A program made the position numbers and the translations under genes. From NCBI GenBank assembly GCA_002841335.1, contig PHEY01000011.1, positions 1 through 57,717 on the forward strand: a stretch of 57,717 bases of DNA, in the 5' to 3' direction. The notes below the pieces were generated by a model, which was not told the origin of the DNA, did no database searches, and saw nothing but the letters and a program-made list of their open reading frames with translations. Below, piece by piece: positions 49,556 to 57,717 of the stretch. The first letter of the stretch is position 1, and each line of letters begins with the position of its first letter. This stretch comes from Actinobacteria bacterium HGW-Actinobacteria-2. GTDB lineage: Bacteria > Actinomycetota > Actinomycetes > Propionibacteriales > Propionibacteriaceae.

Positions 49556-50985
49556 AGCAGCTCTCGCTACGGCGGCGACTCGTGCTCGGAATGATCGCGG
49601 TGATGGCGGTCGGACTCCTCGCCGCCGATGTGGCCGGACTGCTGTTGTTCCGGTCCTTCCAGATAGACCGGCTCGATGAGACCCTCCTGCTTCCCTTCCG
49701 GGATCGCGACTCGCCGCAGGTCTTGGAGCGGCTCGCGACCAACTGCGATCCGGACAAGGTCGCCGGAGGACTGTGGCTGCCGACCACCTACGCGATCGTC
49801 ATCCTGGACCAACAGGGTCGACAACGGTGTTCGGTGCCTGACCCGGACGCCGCCCGGGCCGGGAGCCCGGTGGTAGACCTGACCCCCGAGGAACTCTCCG
49901 CCCTGGTCGACGGCCAACGCATCGTCGGTCTGCCGGACCGTTGGGGCCGCGCGCCCTGGCGGGCCCGCGTGATCGGAGTCACCGGAGGCTACGCGGTGCT
50001 CGCGGTTTCGACCACCGAGGTGAACGACACCGTGGCCCGCCTGACCCTGGTCTCCCTCGGCGTCGGCTTGGCCACGGTCACCCTCGCCGGGCTCGCGAGT
50101 GCCGGCCTGGTCCGCCTCGCGCTCCGACCACTGACGCAGATAGAGGCGACCGCTGGCGCCATCGCTGCCGGAGATCTGAGTCGACGAGTACCGGGGGAGG
50201 ACCCAGACACCGAGGTCGGTCGACTCGCGACCTCGCTGAACGCGATGCTTGCCCAGATCGAGGAGGCGTTCGCCGCACGAGACGAGACCGAAGAGCGGCT
50301 GCGCCGATTCGTCGCAGACGCCAGCCATGAACTGCGCACGCCATTGACGACGATCCGCGGCAACGCCGAGCTGGTGAGGCAGGGAGCGGTCAATGCGCCG
50401 GCGGACGTGGCTCGCACCATCGAGCGCATCGAGGCGGAGTCGGTCCGGCTGGGCAGATTGGTCGACGATCTGCTGGCGATGGCCAGACTCGACGAGGCCG
50501 CCGAGCTTCAGCTTCAGCAGGTCGACCTGCTCAGTGTGGTGGCCGATGTCGTCGCCGACGCCCGCGTCCGCGCGCCGGAGAGGATGGTGAGGATCCAGTA
50601 CCTGACCGACAGCCCGTGGTCGGACAGTGTCCCGGTGATGCACGGCGAAGAGACCCTGCTGCGTCAGGTCCTCACCAACCTGGTGAGCAACGCGCTGAAC
50701 CACACCCCGGCCGATACCGAGGTGGAGGTCGCGCTCGGCGTCCGCGAGGAGCAGGTGGTGGTCAGCGTGATCGACCATGGCCCTGGGCTGCAGGCAGGCA
50801 ACGAGCAGCGAGTCTTCGAGCGCTTCTTCCGCGAGGACGCGGGTCGGAGCCGGACTCGTGGCGGTGGCTCGGGCCTCGGCCTCGCGATTGCGGCAGCGAT
50901 GGTGGCCAGGCATGCAGGCACCTTGCGCTACGAACCGACTCCCGGTGGTGGCGCGACGTTCGTGGCTTCGTTTCCGGTGCGCTGA
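49552..50985 (+). CDS. Sensor histidine kinase
   Basis: 477 residues. Two membrane helices (about 11-34 and 160-185) enclose an extracytoplasmic sensor of about 125 residues. A HAMP domain (about 185-240) is followed by the dimerisation domain with phosphoacceptor His259 in ASHELRTPL and the ATPase domain with N-box LVSNALNHTP, G1 VIDHGPGL, F-box FERFFRED and G2 GGGSGLGLAIA. It phosphorylates the preceding regulator. The sensed signal is unknown; coupling with an exporter suggests an envelope-active compound. Confidence 0.95.
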   Translation: MKQLSLRRRLVLGMIAVMAVGLLAADVAGLLLFRSFQIDRLDETLLLPFRDRDSPQVLERLATNCDPDKVAGGLWLPTTYAIVILDQQGRQRCSVPDPDAARAGSPVVDLTPEELSALVDGQRIVGLPDRWGRAPWRARVIGVTGGYAVLAVSTTEVNDTVARLTLVSLGVGLATVTLAGLASAGLVRLALRPLTQIEATAGAIAAGDLSRRVPGEDPDTEVGRLATSLNAMLAQIEEAFAARDETEERLRRFVADASHELRTPLTTIRGNAELVRQGAVNAPADVARTIERIEAESVRLGRLVDDLLAMARLDEAAELQLQQVDLLSVVADVVADARVRAPERMVRIQYLTDSPWSDSVPVMHGEETLLRQVLTNLVSNALNHTPADTEVEVALGVREEQVVVSVIDHGPGLQAGNEQRVFERFFREDAGRSRTRGGGSGLGLAIAAAMVARHAGTLRYEPTPGGGATFVASFPVR

Positions 50986-51004
50986 GTTCACCGGCGCCCG
51001 GACC

Positions 51005-51040
51005 ACGACCGGCCGAGTCAGCGTGAGCTCGGCCGGTCGT
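51005..51040. terminator. Bidirectional terminator
   Basis: ACGACCGGCCGAG and CTCGGCCGGTCGT are perfect 13-bp arms around a 10-base loop, between the convergent histidine-kinase and membrane-protein genes; TTTG follows on the plus strand. Confidence 0.85.
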
Positions 51041-51045
51041 TTGCC

Positions 51046-51519
51046 CTAGCTACGAAGGTCGGCGGTCGCCCGGGCAATCGGGGCAAAGGCCCGTGGCCAC
51101 GTCCAGGCCGAGCGCAGGATGAAGGCGAGGAGCAGCAGCTCCAGCCCGATGGACAGGCCGTAGAAGAAGGCCCAGGTCCACGTCTCGCCGACCGCGTTGA
51201 ACAGCGAGTAGGGGATGTAGAGCGTGGCCACGACCAGGTTCGTGACCCGGTTCGCCCGGGCGGGCAGTGCCGCGGAGAGCGTCACCATCATCGCGGGGAT
51301 CGCCACGGACGCGAGCATCGCGGTGAGCACCGTCGGGCTGATCTCGAAGGTGAACACGTGGCCGGCCCGGAGACTGTCGATCACACCCGGCTTGTGAAGG
51401 TGGAAGTAGTCCACGTAGATGTAGAGGAACATGAAGCTCGTCCAGGCGGCGGCGAGCTTGGCCTGAACGGGCATCGGCGGGTTGTCGAGCGCGTTCGACG
51501 CATTCGTTGGCATGGTCAT
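51046..51519 (-). CDS. Small four-helix membrane protein (DUF6326-like)
   Basis: 157 residues with four hydrophobic segments (about 24-38, 62-82, 93-110, 115-135). The motifs WTSFMFLYIYVDYFHLHKPG and YSLFNAVGETWTWAFFYG are typical of a family of small integral membrane proteins annotated DUF6326. No enzyme motif is seen. The ATG at 51519 has AAAGAAG a few bases upstream. It lies 90 bp downstream of the oxidoreductase gene on the same strand and may be co-transcribed, thus under the TetR regulator. Confidence 0.6.
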   Translation of the reverse strand: MTMPTNASNALDNPPMPVQAKLAAAWTSFMFLYIYVDYFHLHKPGVIDSLRAGHVFTFEISPTVLTAMLASVAIPAMMVTLSAALPARANRVTNLVVATLYIPYSLFNAVGETWTWAFFYGLSIGLELLLLAFILRSAWTWPRAFAPIARATADLRS

Positions 51520-51609
51520 CGGTTCTTCTTTCGGTAGGAACGGTCCGTCCGCCGGAGTAGCGGCACGGTGAGGTGCAGACGCACGAGTCGGGTGAGGCAG
51601 GTCTGGTCG

Positions 51610-52650
51610 TCAGACGGCGACCAGGACTTTTCCTCGGGTGTGGCCGGACGCCACGTGGCGCAGGGCGTCGGCGGCTTCATCGAGGGCATAGGTGCGGTCG
51701 ATCACGGGTGTGAGCTGTCCGGTCGCGAGCAGGTCGGCCAGCGCGAGCAGGTCCTCCCGCTTCGGGAACGAGGTGAAGGGCCGCAACTGCTGGTCGGTGC
51801 ACACCGACAGCAGCCGTGCCTTGGCGATTCGCGGAATCGGGCCCAGCCAGCGGCCACCACGTCCACTGTTGGGGATCAGGGTGCCGGTCGGTGTGAGCAC
51901 TCGGCGGACGGCCTCCAGGGGCTGAGTCTCCACGCTGTCGAGGATGACGTCGTAGCGCTCAGCGCTGTCGGTGAAGTCGGTCCGGGTGTAGTCGACCACG
52001 TGGTCGGCGCCAAGGGAGTCGACCAGGTCGAGGTGGTCGGTGCTGCAGACGCCGGTCACCTCCGCGCCCATCGCCTTGGCGATTTGGACGGCGAAACAGC
52101 CCACACCGCCAGAAGCGCCGGTGATCAGTACCTTCTGGCCCGGTTGGACCTTCGCGATGTCGCGCATCGCCTGCAACGCCGTGATCCCTGAGGTGGGGAC
52201 CGCGGCCACGTCCAGGATTGACAGGCCGGCCGGTATCGCGACGAGCTGGTTGGCCGGGACGCAGGCGTACTCGGCGAGCGTGCCCGCGGTGCTCCAGCCG
52301 AACACGGCGTCGCCCACTCGCAGGTCGGTGACGTCTTTCCCGGTCCCTGCCACGACGCCGGCCAGGTCTCGTCCCGGGATGCCGTGCCGCGGCCGTCGAA
52401 GTCCGAACGCCAGGCGCACCAGGTACGGCTCGCCGGTCATGATGAAGTAGTCGCCGGGGTGTATCGACGCTGCGCGGACCTGGACGAGCACCTCGCCGGG
52501 GCCGGGCACCGGCAACTCGATATCGACCAGTTCCAGCACGGAGGCCGGGCCGTAGCGGTGCTGGACGACGGCCCGCATTCTCGCTGGGCCGCTCTGGCTC
52601 GCTCCCGGACCCACGCCGGTCGTGGCCGCTGATCGCTGTGTGTTTCCCAT
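51610..52650 (-). CDS. Zinc-independent MDR oxidoreductase (quinone-reductase-like)
   Basis: 346 residues from the ATG at 52650 (GAGGAG 6 bases upstream). A GroES-like N-terminal fold (PGPGEVLVQVRAASIHPGDY, PGRDLAGVVAGTG) is followed by a Rossmann fold with VLITGASGGVGCFAVQIAKAMGAEVTGV. The structural and catalytic zinc ligands of classical alcohol dehydrogenases are missing, so it belongs to the quinone-oxidoreductase-like group and should use NADPH. The substrate is unknown. It is divergent from a TetR regulator with clear operator repeats between them, which implies inducible expression. Confidence 0.9.
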   Translation of the reverse strand: MGNTQRSAATTGVGPGASQSGPARMRAVVQHRYGPASVLELVDIELPVPGPGEVLVQVRAASIHPGDYFIMTGEPYLVRLAFGLRRPRHGIPGRDLAGVVAGTGKDVTDLRVGDAVFGWSTAGTLAEYACVPANQLVAIPAGLSILDVAAVPTSGITALQAMRDIAKVQPGQKVLITGASGGVGCFAVQIAKAMGAEVTGVCSTDHLDLVDSLGADHVVDYTRTDFTDSAERYDVILDSVETQPLEAVRRVLTPTGTLIPNSGRGGRWLGPIPRIAKARLLSVCTDQQLRPFTSFPKREDLLALADLLATGQLTPVIDRTYALDEAADALRHVASGHTRGKVLVAV

Positions 52651-52686
52651 AGGAGTCTCCTCATGCTGAGTCGCCACTTAGTGGCT

Positions 52687-52732
52687 CGTACACTGTACGT
52701 CGTACACCGTACTATCAGCCGTACGCTGTACG
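52687..52732. promoter_or_regulatory. Three palindromic operator repeats for the TetR regulator
   Basis: CGTACACTGTACG (52687-52699), CGTACACCGTAC (52701-52712) and CGTACGCTGTACG (52720-52732) share the palindrome CGTAC..TGTACG. They fill the 116-bp divergent region and overlap the likely promoters of both genes. Confidence 0.75.
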
Positions 52733-52766
52733 CTTGTCAAGTTGTTGCGCAGGAGTGAGGAGACCG

Positions 52767-53441
52767 GTGGCTGTCGAGAACCAACGCCAGGGCGCCCCAG
52801 AGGTGGGGCTGAGCAAGCAGCGAATCGTGGCCGAAGCTCTCCGTCTCGCCGACCGCGAGGGGGTGGAGGGACTGAGCATGCGCCGGCTGGCCGGCGTCCT
52901 CGGTGCGGGAGCGATGTCGCTCTACCACTACGTGGCGAACAAGGACGAGCTGCTGGACGCGATGATCGACATCGTGTTCGAGGAGATCGAACTCCCACCC
53001 GATGATGTCGACTGGCAGTCGGCGATGCGACAGGAGGGGCTCTCGGCCCGCCAGGTGCTCGCCCGCCACCCGTGGGCGATCAGCCTGATGGAGTCACGGA
53101 CGTCCCCGGGGCCTGCGAACCTCCGGCACCGCGAAGCCGTCACCGCCTGCCTGCGAAAGGCCGGCTTCTCGGTCGCCATGGCCACCCACGCCAACTGGCT
53201 GCTCAACAGCTATGTGTACGGCCACGCCCTCCAAGAGGCGAACCTGCCGTTCGACACCGCCGCCGAGCTCGCCGATATGACCGAAGACGTCTACCTGCCG
53301 CAGATCCCTGCCGACGAGTTCCCCTACCTCAGCGAGTCCGCCGCGGTGCTGATGGCCTCCGGTTACGACCCGACGCAAGAGTTCAGCTTCGGCCTCGACC
53401 TCGTCCTGGCCGCCCTCGACCCGCTGAGGGGCCCCGCCTAG
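52767..53441 (+). CDS. TetR-family regulator
   Basis: 224 residues from the GTG at 52767 (GGAG 4 to 10 bases upstream; the upstream in-frame ATG at 52734 would overlap the operator region). The N-terminal helix-turn-helix is IVAEALRLADREGVEGLSMRRLAGVLGAGAMSLYHYVANKDELLDAMID in outline. The C-terminal region (LARHPWAISLMES..., WLLNSYVYGHALQE) resembles the TetR_C ligand domain. It probably represses itself and the divergent oxidoreductase. Confidence 0.92.
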   Translation: MAVENQRQGAPEVGLSKQRIVAEALRLADREGVEGLSMRRLAGVLGAGAMSLYHYVANKDELLDAMIDIVFEEIELPPDDVDWQSAMRQEGLSARQVLARHPWAISLMESRTSPGPANLRHREAVTACLRKAGFSVAMATHANWLLNSYVYGHALQEANLPFDTAAELADMTEDVYLPQIPADEFPYLSESAAVLMASGYDPTQEFSFGLDLVLAALDPLRGPA

Positions 53442-53493
53442 CCTCACGTCGCGGCAACGACTGGCATGTACGCGGAGGAACGCGCGGCCTCGG

Positions 53494-54735
53494 TCAGCTG
53501 TTCCGGCTGCGGCCCTTGCTGATAGCGGTGGCTTCGGCGCCGAGCACCGGGTGGCTCCGCAGTCCTTCGATGATTGCGCGTCCGTGTTCCCGGCCGAGCC
53601 TGTTGATAGGGCGTAGGAAGAGAATGCGCGATTGGCCCCGCTCCTCCAAATCGAGGAACTCGATCAGATGCGCCAGTTGGGCCGATGTGGCGCACCCGGA
53701 CATTGCGATGGCGGCGGCATTGGCTTGGGCCGGGCTGGGTGCGGTCAGGTAGAGCTCCCTCAACCGGTCCCAGTAGGCCACAGCATCCTTGATCGCCAGC
53801 GCTTGCCCGATGATGTCGGTGGTGATTTCGGGGTAGCCACCACGCTCCAGGTGATTCATCAGTACCGGCAACGCCTGTGGATAGGGCCACACCCGATGCT
53901 TGCCCAAGTCCCATACCGAGTCGACATCGAGCCCGGCCGCGCGAAGGTCCATCGTCAACGGTAGCTCTGCTTCCTCGAACTCAGCCTCACGCGCATCGTC
54001 CTCGGCGGTCCACATTGCCAGCTCTTGCTGATAGTCCTGATCGGCCGCCAGTGCCGCGCGGAACTCATCCATGCGACCTCCGCCGGCCATGCCGGTGTCG
54101 GTTCGTCTGTCCGCAGCCAGCCTCTCGAGCCACTCGAGTTCGGTCGGGTCAGCGTGGACGAGGCCAAGGCCGGGGTGATTCTCAAACGGGGATGACCAGT
54201 CGATCGATGAAAGGGCGACCTCCGCCGCCTCACTCGCCTCATCGCGGTCACCTACCGCCTCCGCTAGCCGCGTGTAGGCCACCGCCCAGCGATACACGTT
54301 GGCAGGGAACGGCGAGCCGCGCTTCACCTGCCAGGAGTCCAGCAGCCGGTACGCCTCGCACAGGCCGGCCTCGGACCCGCCCCCAATGAGAATCTCGGCC
54401 AGCGCAACCTCAGCCATTTGCGTCGTGTCGTTCAAATCTGGATGCTCGGCGAGGAGGCGGCGCAGCAGTTGCTCGGCCCGGGCAGGGTCGTCTCGCAGGA
54501 GTGCCTCGGCCATGAGTTCCAGGAGTCCCGGCTGTTCGGACCTCGTAGCGTCGTTGTCGAGCCCGCGCTGCCACAGGCCGAGGGCGGCCTCGCGCAGCCC
54601 CGCCTCAGCCAAGGCGAGCCCCTTGATGCGCAGGTACTCCGGTCGATTCCACGCGCGCGCACGAGCCAACCGGAGCTCGAAGGCCTCCTGATCAGCCTCC
54701 GACCAACCCGGGCTGCGGTACCAATCATCATCCAC
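53494..54735 (-). CDS. TPR-like helical-repeat protein, unknown function
   Basis: 413 residues from a GTG at 54735. The N-terminal block WYRSPGWSEADQEAFELRLARAR and RPEYLRIKGLALAEAGL begins a set of TPR-like helix pairs (about 25-190). The middle is acidic (ELAMWTAEDDAREAEFEEAE), and the C-terminal third is helical with GQSRILFLRPINRLGREHGRA. A similar N-terminal block is common in uncharacterised actinobacterial proteins. No signal, membrane segment or catalytic motif is present. Perhaps a scaffold. It converges with tetR and is divergent from murL. Confidence 0.7.
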   Translation of the reverse strand: MDDDWYRSPGWSEADQEAFELRLARARAWNRPEYLRIKGLALAEAGLREAALGLWQRGLDNDATRSEQPGLLELMAEALLRDDPARAEQLLRRLLAEHPDLNDTTQMAEVALAEILIGGGSEAGLCEAYRLLDSWQVKRGSPFPANVYRWAVAYTRLAEAVGDRDEASEAAEVALSSIDWSSPFENHPGLGLVHADPTELEWLERLAADRRTDTGMAGGGRMDEFRAALAADQDYQQELAMWTAEDDAREAEFEEAELPLTMDLRAAGLDVDSVWDLGKHRVWPYPQALPVLMNHLERGGYPEITTDIIGQALAIKDAVAYWDRLRELYLTAPSPAQANAAAIAMSGCATSAQLAHLIEFLDLEERGQSRILFLRPINRLGREHGRAIIEGLRSHPVLGAEATAISKGRSRNS

Positions 54736-54889
54736 AGCGAGAGTGTCTCAGTTGCCGGAGTCGTCCGGCACGCGACCTCTCGGCCCGAATGGGCACCCAT
54801 GTGCCGTCGGTGACAGCGTGGCGGCCGGCTCGCCACCACGGTCGCCAGCGCAGGTGCCGTCCCCACTCAGGTCTCAACGCCCCCGGCGG

Positions 54890-54895
54890 TATGCT
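54890..54895 (+). promoter_or_regulatory. Candidate -10 element (leaderless) of murL
   Basis: TATGCT ends 5 bases before the GTG at 54901, and no ribosome site precedes that codon. This spacing fits a transcript starting at or next to the start codon. The -35 is unclear. Confidence 0.45.
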
Positions 54896-54900
54896 TCGCA

Positions 54901-56289
54901 GTGCTGCGAGCGAGAGGAACACGTCCCGAAGTGCATCGGTCTACAGATCCGTTTGAGTACGTCGGCTACCAGGTCCATCCCGAGAGCAGCCGACTCGTTT
55001 GCCGCTACCGGATCGGGGCTGAGGAGTTCGTCGAGGAGTTCGGCTTCCCGGCCGGCGGCGACTGGGGCAGTGACGCTGCCGCCGAAGCGGCCCGCTGGTT
55101 GTTCCTGCTGGCCGGGGTCTCCTACTACAAGACCAGCGCGCCGCAGGTGATCGACCTCGGTGACGTCCCGGTCTCCGACGAAGACCGCGCCTTCCTGCGC
55201 GACTACTACCTGCACGGTCTGGGCGAGTTTGCCTACCGGCTGCGCGAGCACCATCCCGACGCCTTCCCCGACGGCCTCGACCTGTCCGACCTCGCCCTCG
55301 TCGGCGGCCGGACGCCCACCCGCCCGGCCACGCCGCCCACCCCACGCACCGGACGGCGTCCGCTGATCCCGTTCGGCGGCGGCCTGGACTCGATCGTCAG
55401 CGTGGCGATGCTCGCCGGCCGCGTCGACGACCCGGCGCTGTTCATCGTGAACCGGCCCGGCGACCGCTTCGAGGCCATCGAAACCCCCGCCGCCCAGACT
55501 GGGCTGCCGATCGTCCGGGCTGAGCGGGCCATCGACCCCAAGGTGCTTCAGTCGCGCGAGCGCGGCTACCTGAACGGCCACGTCCCGGTCACCGGCATCA
55601 TCTCGGCCATGGGCGTGCTGGCCGCGTCCCTGTTCGGCTACGACGCGCTGGTGATGTCGAACGAGTGGTCCTCGTCCTCGGCCACCCTGACGCTGAGCGA
55701 TGGGCGCGAGGTCAACCACCAGTACTCCAAGAGCGCGGACTTCGAGCGGGCCTTCGCCGCTCGCCTGCAGGCCGACGGCCTGCCCGACTACTTCTCGCTG
55801 CTGCGTCCGTTCACCGAGTTGTGGATCGCCCGCTACTTCGCCGAACACGCCCACGACTACCTGGCCAGCTTCCGCAGCTGCAACCGCTCGTTCGCCATCG
55901 ACCCCACCAAGCGGGTCGACCACTGGTGCGGCGTCTGCGACAAGTGCGCCTTCATCGATCTGATCGTGTCCCCGTTCGTGTCGACCGAGGCGATGAGTGC
56001 GGTGTTCGGCGGCAACGAGCCGCTGCAGAACCCCGAGTTGGCGTCCGCCTTCGAGCAGCTCATGGGGCTGGACACCGACCTCAAGCCGTGGGAATGCGTC
56101 GGCGACGTGGTCGAGTCCCGGGTAGCGATGCGTCTGATCGCCGAGCGGGACGACCGCGCCACCGCGCTGGTCGAAGCGCTCAGCGGGCGCGCCGCACAGT
56201 TCGACGACCCGGCCGCGGACGCCCTACTCGTCCCGGTCAGTGACCACGGCATTCCGGAGCGCTATGCAGCACTCATTGACCTGGGCTGA
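54901..56289 (+). CDS. murL: UDP-MurNAc-L-Ala-L-Glu epimerase
   Basis: 462 residues. MurL converts the terminal L-Glu of UDP-MurNAc-L-Ala-L-Glu to D-Glu using ATP. It shows the PP-loop-like ATP site IPFGGGLDSIVS (about 156-167), RPGDRFEAIE, VPVTGIISAM, MSNEWSSSSATL and a C-terminal Cys cluster CGVCDKCAFIDL. The start GTG at 54901 has a TATGCT box right before it; the in-frame GTG ten codons later is an alternative. It overlaps murD2 by 26 bases. The pair replaces the MurI/MurD route for D-Glu incorporation. Confidence 0.9.
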   Translation: MLRARGTRPEVHRSTDPFEYVGYQVHPESSRLVCRYRIGAEEFVEEFGFPAGGDWGSDAAAEAARWLFLLAGVSYYKTSAPQVIDLGDVPVSDEDRAFLRDYYLHGLGEFAYRLREHHPDAFPDGLDLSDLALVGGRTPTRPATPPTPRTGRRPLIPFGGGLDSIVSVAMLAGRVDDPALFIVNRPGDRFEAIETPAAQTGLPIVRAERAIDPKVLQSRERGYLNGHVPVTGIISAMGVLAASLFGYDALVMSNEWSSSSATLTLSDGREVNHQYSKSADFERAFAARLQADGLPDYFSLLRPFTELWIARYFAEHAHDYLASFRSCNRSFAIDPTKRVDHWCGVCDKCAFIDLIVSPFVSTEAMSAVFGGNEPLQNPELASAFEQLMGLDTDLKPWECVGDVVESRVAMRLIAERDDRATALVEALSGRAAQFDDPAADALLVPVSDHGIPERYAALIDLG

Positions 56290-57586
56290 GCTGGCCGGAC
56301 TCCGCGTCGGGGTCTACGGCCTGGGCGTCGAGGGACGCGCGAATCTGCGGGCCTGCCAGGCTCGCGGCCTGTCGCCGATGCTCGTGGACGACCAACCGCA
56401 GCCCGAGCTGCCCGACGCCCTGGTCACCTCCGCCGGCGGTTTGGACGCCCTGGCCACCTGCGAGGTGGTGATCGTCAGCCCCGGCATCTCGATCTACTCC
56501 GACGCGATCACCTCGCTGCGGGAGCGCGGCGTGAAGATCGTCGGCGGGTTGGGGCTGTGGCTGGCCGGCGCCGATCTCGATCGCGTCATCTGCATCACCG
56601 GCACCAAGGGCAAGAGCACCACCGCTGCGCTGACCGCGCATCTGCTCAACGAATGGGGCTACCGCTGCCTGGTCGGCGGCAACATCGGCACCGCCCCTTG
56701 GGATCCCGAATGCGGCGATGACTACGACTTCTGGGTGGTGGAGGTGTCCAGCTATCAGGCCACTTCGGCGACCGTCGCGCCGCCGGTGGTGGTGGTCACC
56801 TCGCTGAACCCCGACCATCTGCCCTGGCACTGCGGCGACGTGGAGACCTACTACCGCGACAAGCTGTCGCTGTGCACCCGGCCCGGCGCCCGCGTCACCG
56901 TCGCCAATGCCGACTCCCCAGAACTCGTCCAGCATGCCGCCCTGCTCGGGTCGACGGTGCACTGGGTCTCCAACACCGACGTCGCGGACGAGTCGTGGGT
57001 GTCGGCGGTTCCGCTGCTGGGCCAGCACAACCAGCGCAATGCCGTCCTGGCGGCGGCCGCACTGCGAGAGGCCGGCATCGCCGAAGCATCGGACGCCGAC
57101 GCGCTGGCCCGCGCGGCGGCCACCTTCCGTCCGCTGGCTCACCGGCTGACGCTGATCGACACCGTCGACGGCGTCCGCTTCATCGACGACGGCCTGGCCA
57201 CCAACGTGCTGCCGACCATCGCCGCGCTGGAATCGCTGCCCGGCGAACGGGTGGCCCTGATCGTCGGCGGGCATGATCGCGGCATCGACTACCGCCCATT
57301 GGGTGCCTACCTGCGTGAGGCCGACGCCGAAGTGCTGGTGCTGACCACGCCCGCAGTGGGCTCCCGAATCGCCACCGAAGTGGCCGAGAGTCTGCCCGGC
57401 ACCCGCTCTCTGGTGCGCGAATGCGCCGATCTCGATGAGGCCGTGGTGGGCGGCTTCGACTGGGCCCGCCCCGGCGGGATCGTCCTGCTGTCTCCAGCGG
57501 CGCCGAGCTTCGGGGTCTACCGCGACTACAAGGACCGCTCCGACGCCTTCGCGCGGGCAGCCCACACTCTCGCCGGCAAGTCCTAG
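56264..57586 (+). CDS. murD2: UDP-MurNAc-L-alanine--L-glutamate ligase
   Basis: 440 residues from the ATG at 56264 (GGAG 4 bases upstream); the frame is also open to 56240 without support. The N-terminal domain is VGVYGLGVEGRANL; the central ATPase has ITGTKGKSTTAALTAHLL, VVEVSSYQ and LNPDHLPWH; the C-terminal Mur ligase domain has LAHRLTLIDTVDGVRFIDDG and LIVGGHDRGIDY. It resembles MurD but, next to murL, it should add L-Glu, which MurL then epimerises. It acts in the cytoplasmic phase of peptidoglycan synthesis. Confidence 0.9.
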   Translation: MQHSLTWAELAGLRVGVYGLGVEGRANLRACQARGLSPMLVDDQPQPELPDALVTSAGGLDALATCEVVIVSPGISIYSDAITSLRERGVKIVGGLGLWLAGADLDRVICITGTKGKSTTAALTAHLLNEWGYRCLVGGNIGTAPWDPECGDDYDFWVVEVSSYQATSATVAPPVVVVTSLNPDHLPWHCGDVETYYRDKLSLCTRPGARVTVANADSPELVQHAALLGSTVHWVSNTDVADESWVSAVPLLGQHNQRNAVLAAAALREAGIAEASDADALARAAATFRPLAHRLTLIDTVDGVRFIDDGLATNVLPTIAALESLPGERVALIVGGHDRGIDYRPLGAYLREADAEVLVLTTPAVGSRIATEVAESLPGTRSLVRECADLDEAVVGGFDWARPGGIVLLSPAAPSFGVYRDYKDRSDAFARAAHTLAGKS

Positions 57587-57717
57587 CCGGCGAGGCGGGT
57601 CCGCGCGTCCGGACTAGGTGTACCCGGCCAGGACGTTGGTGACGGGCGTGGCTGCTTGAACAGGTGAGAACCCCCGAGTGAGGTGTGGCTTGTCGAAGGC
57701 CCACACCGATCGGAGGT
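57587..57717. other. Window right edge, 131 bp without a gene
   Basis: It starts just after murD2. The last about 95 bases (GGCCAGGACGTTGGTGACGG ... ACACCGATCGGAGG) have the look of a transposase leader or insertion-sequence end, from memory of similar sequences, but no inverted repeat or frame can be shown here. Confidence 0.25.

Noticed and set aside
57620-57717. Insertion-sequence end at the right edge
   Set aside because: The text is reminiscent of a transposase leader but is cut by the window, and no terminal repeat or transposase frame can be shown.

Overview
The window is high-GC, densely coded DNA with several GTG starts and leaderless-looking starts. It carries the classic actinobacterial growth and division cluster (crgA, trpG-like, pknB, pbpA, rodA, pstP, fhaB, fhaA). 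This points to an actinomycete. Gene content (a KDPG-aldolase-type operon, a single-chain acyl-CoA carboxylase, the MurL/MurD2 pair) would fit a member of the Propionibacteriales, but the family-level call is inference only.

Layout. 1-7.4 kb: two minus-strand surface or secreted proteins, a DUF4012 protein cut by the left edge and a 2186-residue multi-repeat secreted protein. 7.7-18.3 kb: lysS, then crgA/trpG and the Ser/Thr-phosphorylation and cell-wall operon (fhaA-fhaB-pstP-rodA-pbpA, then pknB) on the minus strand, with a single kinase and no pknA between pbpA and pknB. 18.5-24.7 kb: tRNA-Leu(CAG), an endonuclease/exonuclease/phosphatase-fold protein, a DeoR regulator divergent from an aldolase-MFS transporter-P-loop kinase operon, and a DUF389 membrane protein. 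25.0-31.5 kb: a secreted HELGH metalloprotease next to a lipoprotein with a similar C-terminal domain, a GH13 alpha-glucosidase, a glutathione peroxidase, a nitrilase-family amidase, and an anti-sigma-like protein behind a beheaded ECF sigma remnant. Dispersed REP-like repeats (core GGTTTCGACAC...GCTCAACCAGCGG) lie at 19.8, 23.5, 24.7-25.0 and 30.2 kb, and two of them abut gene fragments.

31.5-38.7 kb is the accessory block and the most interesting part. It lies just downstream of tRNA-Ser(GGA), all its genes are on the minus strand, and by eye it is lower in GC. In transcription order it holds a MORC/MutL-like GHKL ATPase; a small sigma-70 factor coupled by GTGA to a 43-codon micro-ORF; then a tightly coupled operon of two ParB-domain proteins, a DNA methyltransferase and a DUF1643 protein (two ATGA overlaps and a 9-nt gap). 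No integrase, nuclease or helicase is recognisable. I read it as a candidate undescribed DNA-modification or defence locus.

39.1-57.7 kb: a 1836-residue single-chain biotin-dependent carboxylase; a MacB-type export operon (HlyD-like adaptor, ATPase, permease, DUF2993 protein) divergent from a response regulator/histidine kinase pair, with a 14-bp inverted repeat between them; a DUF6326-like membrane protein; an MDR oxidoreductase divergent from a TetR regulator, with repeated CGTAC..TGTACG operators between them; a TPR-like protein; and murL-murD2, which make the UDP-MurNAc-dipeptide by the ligate-then-epimerise route.
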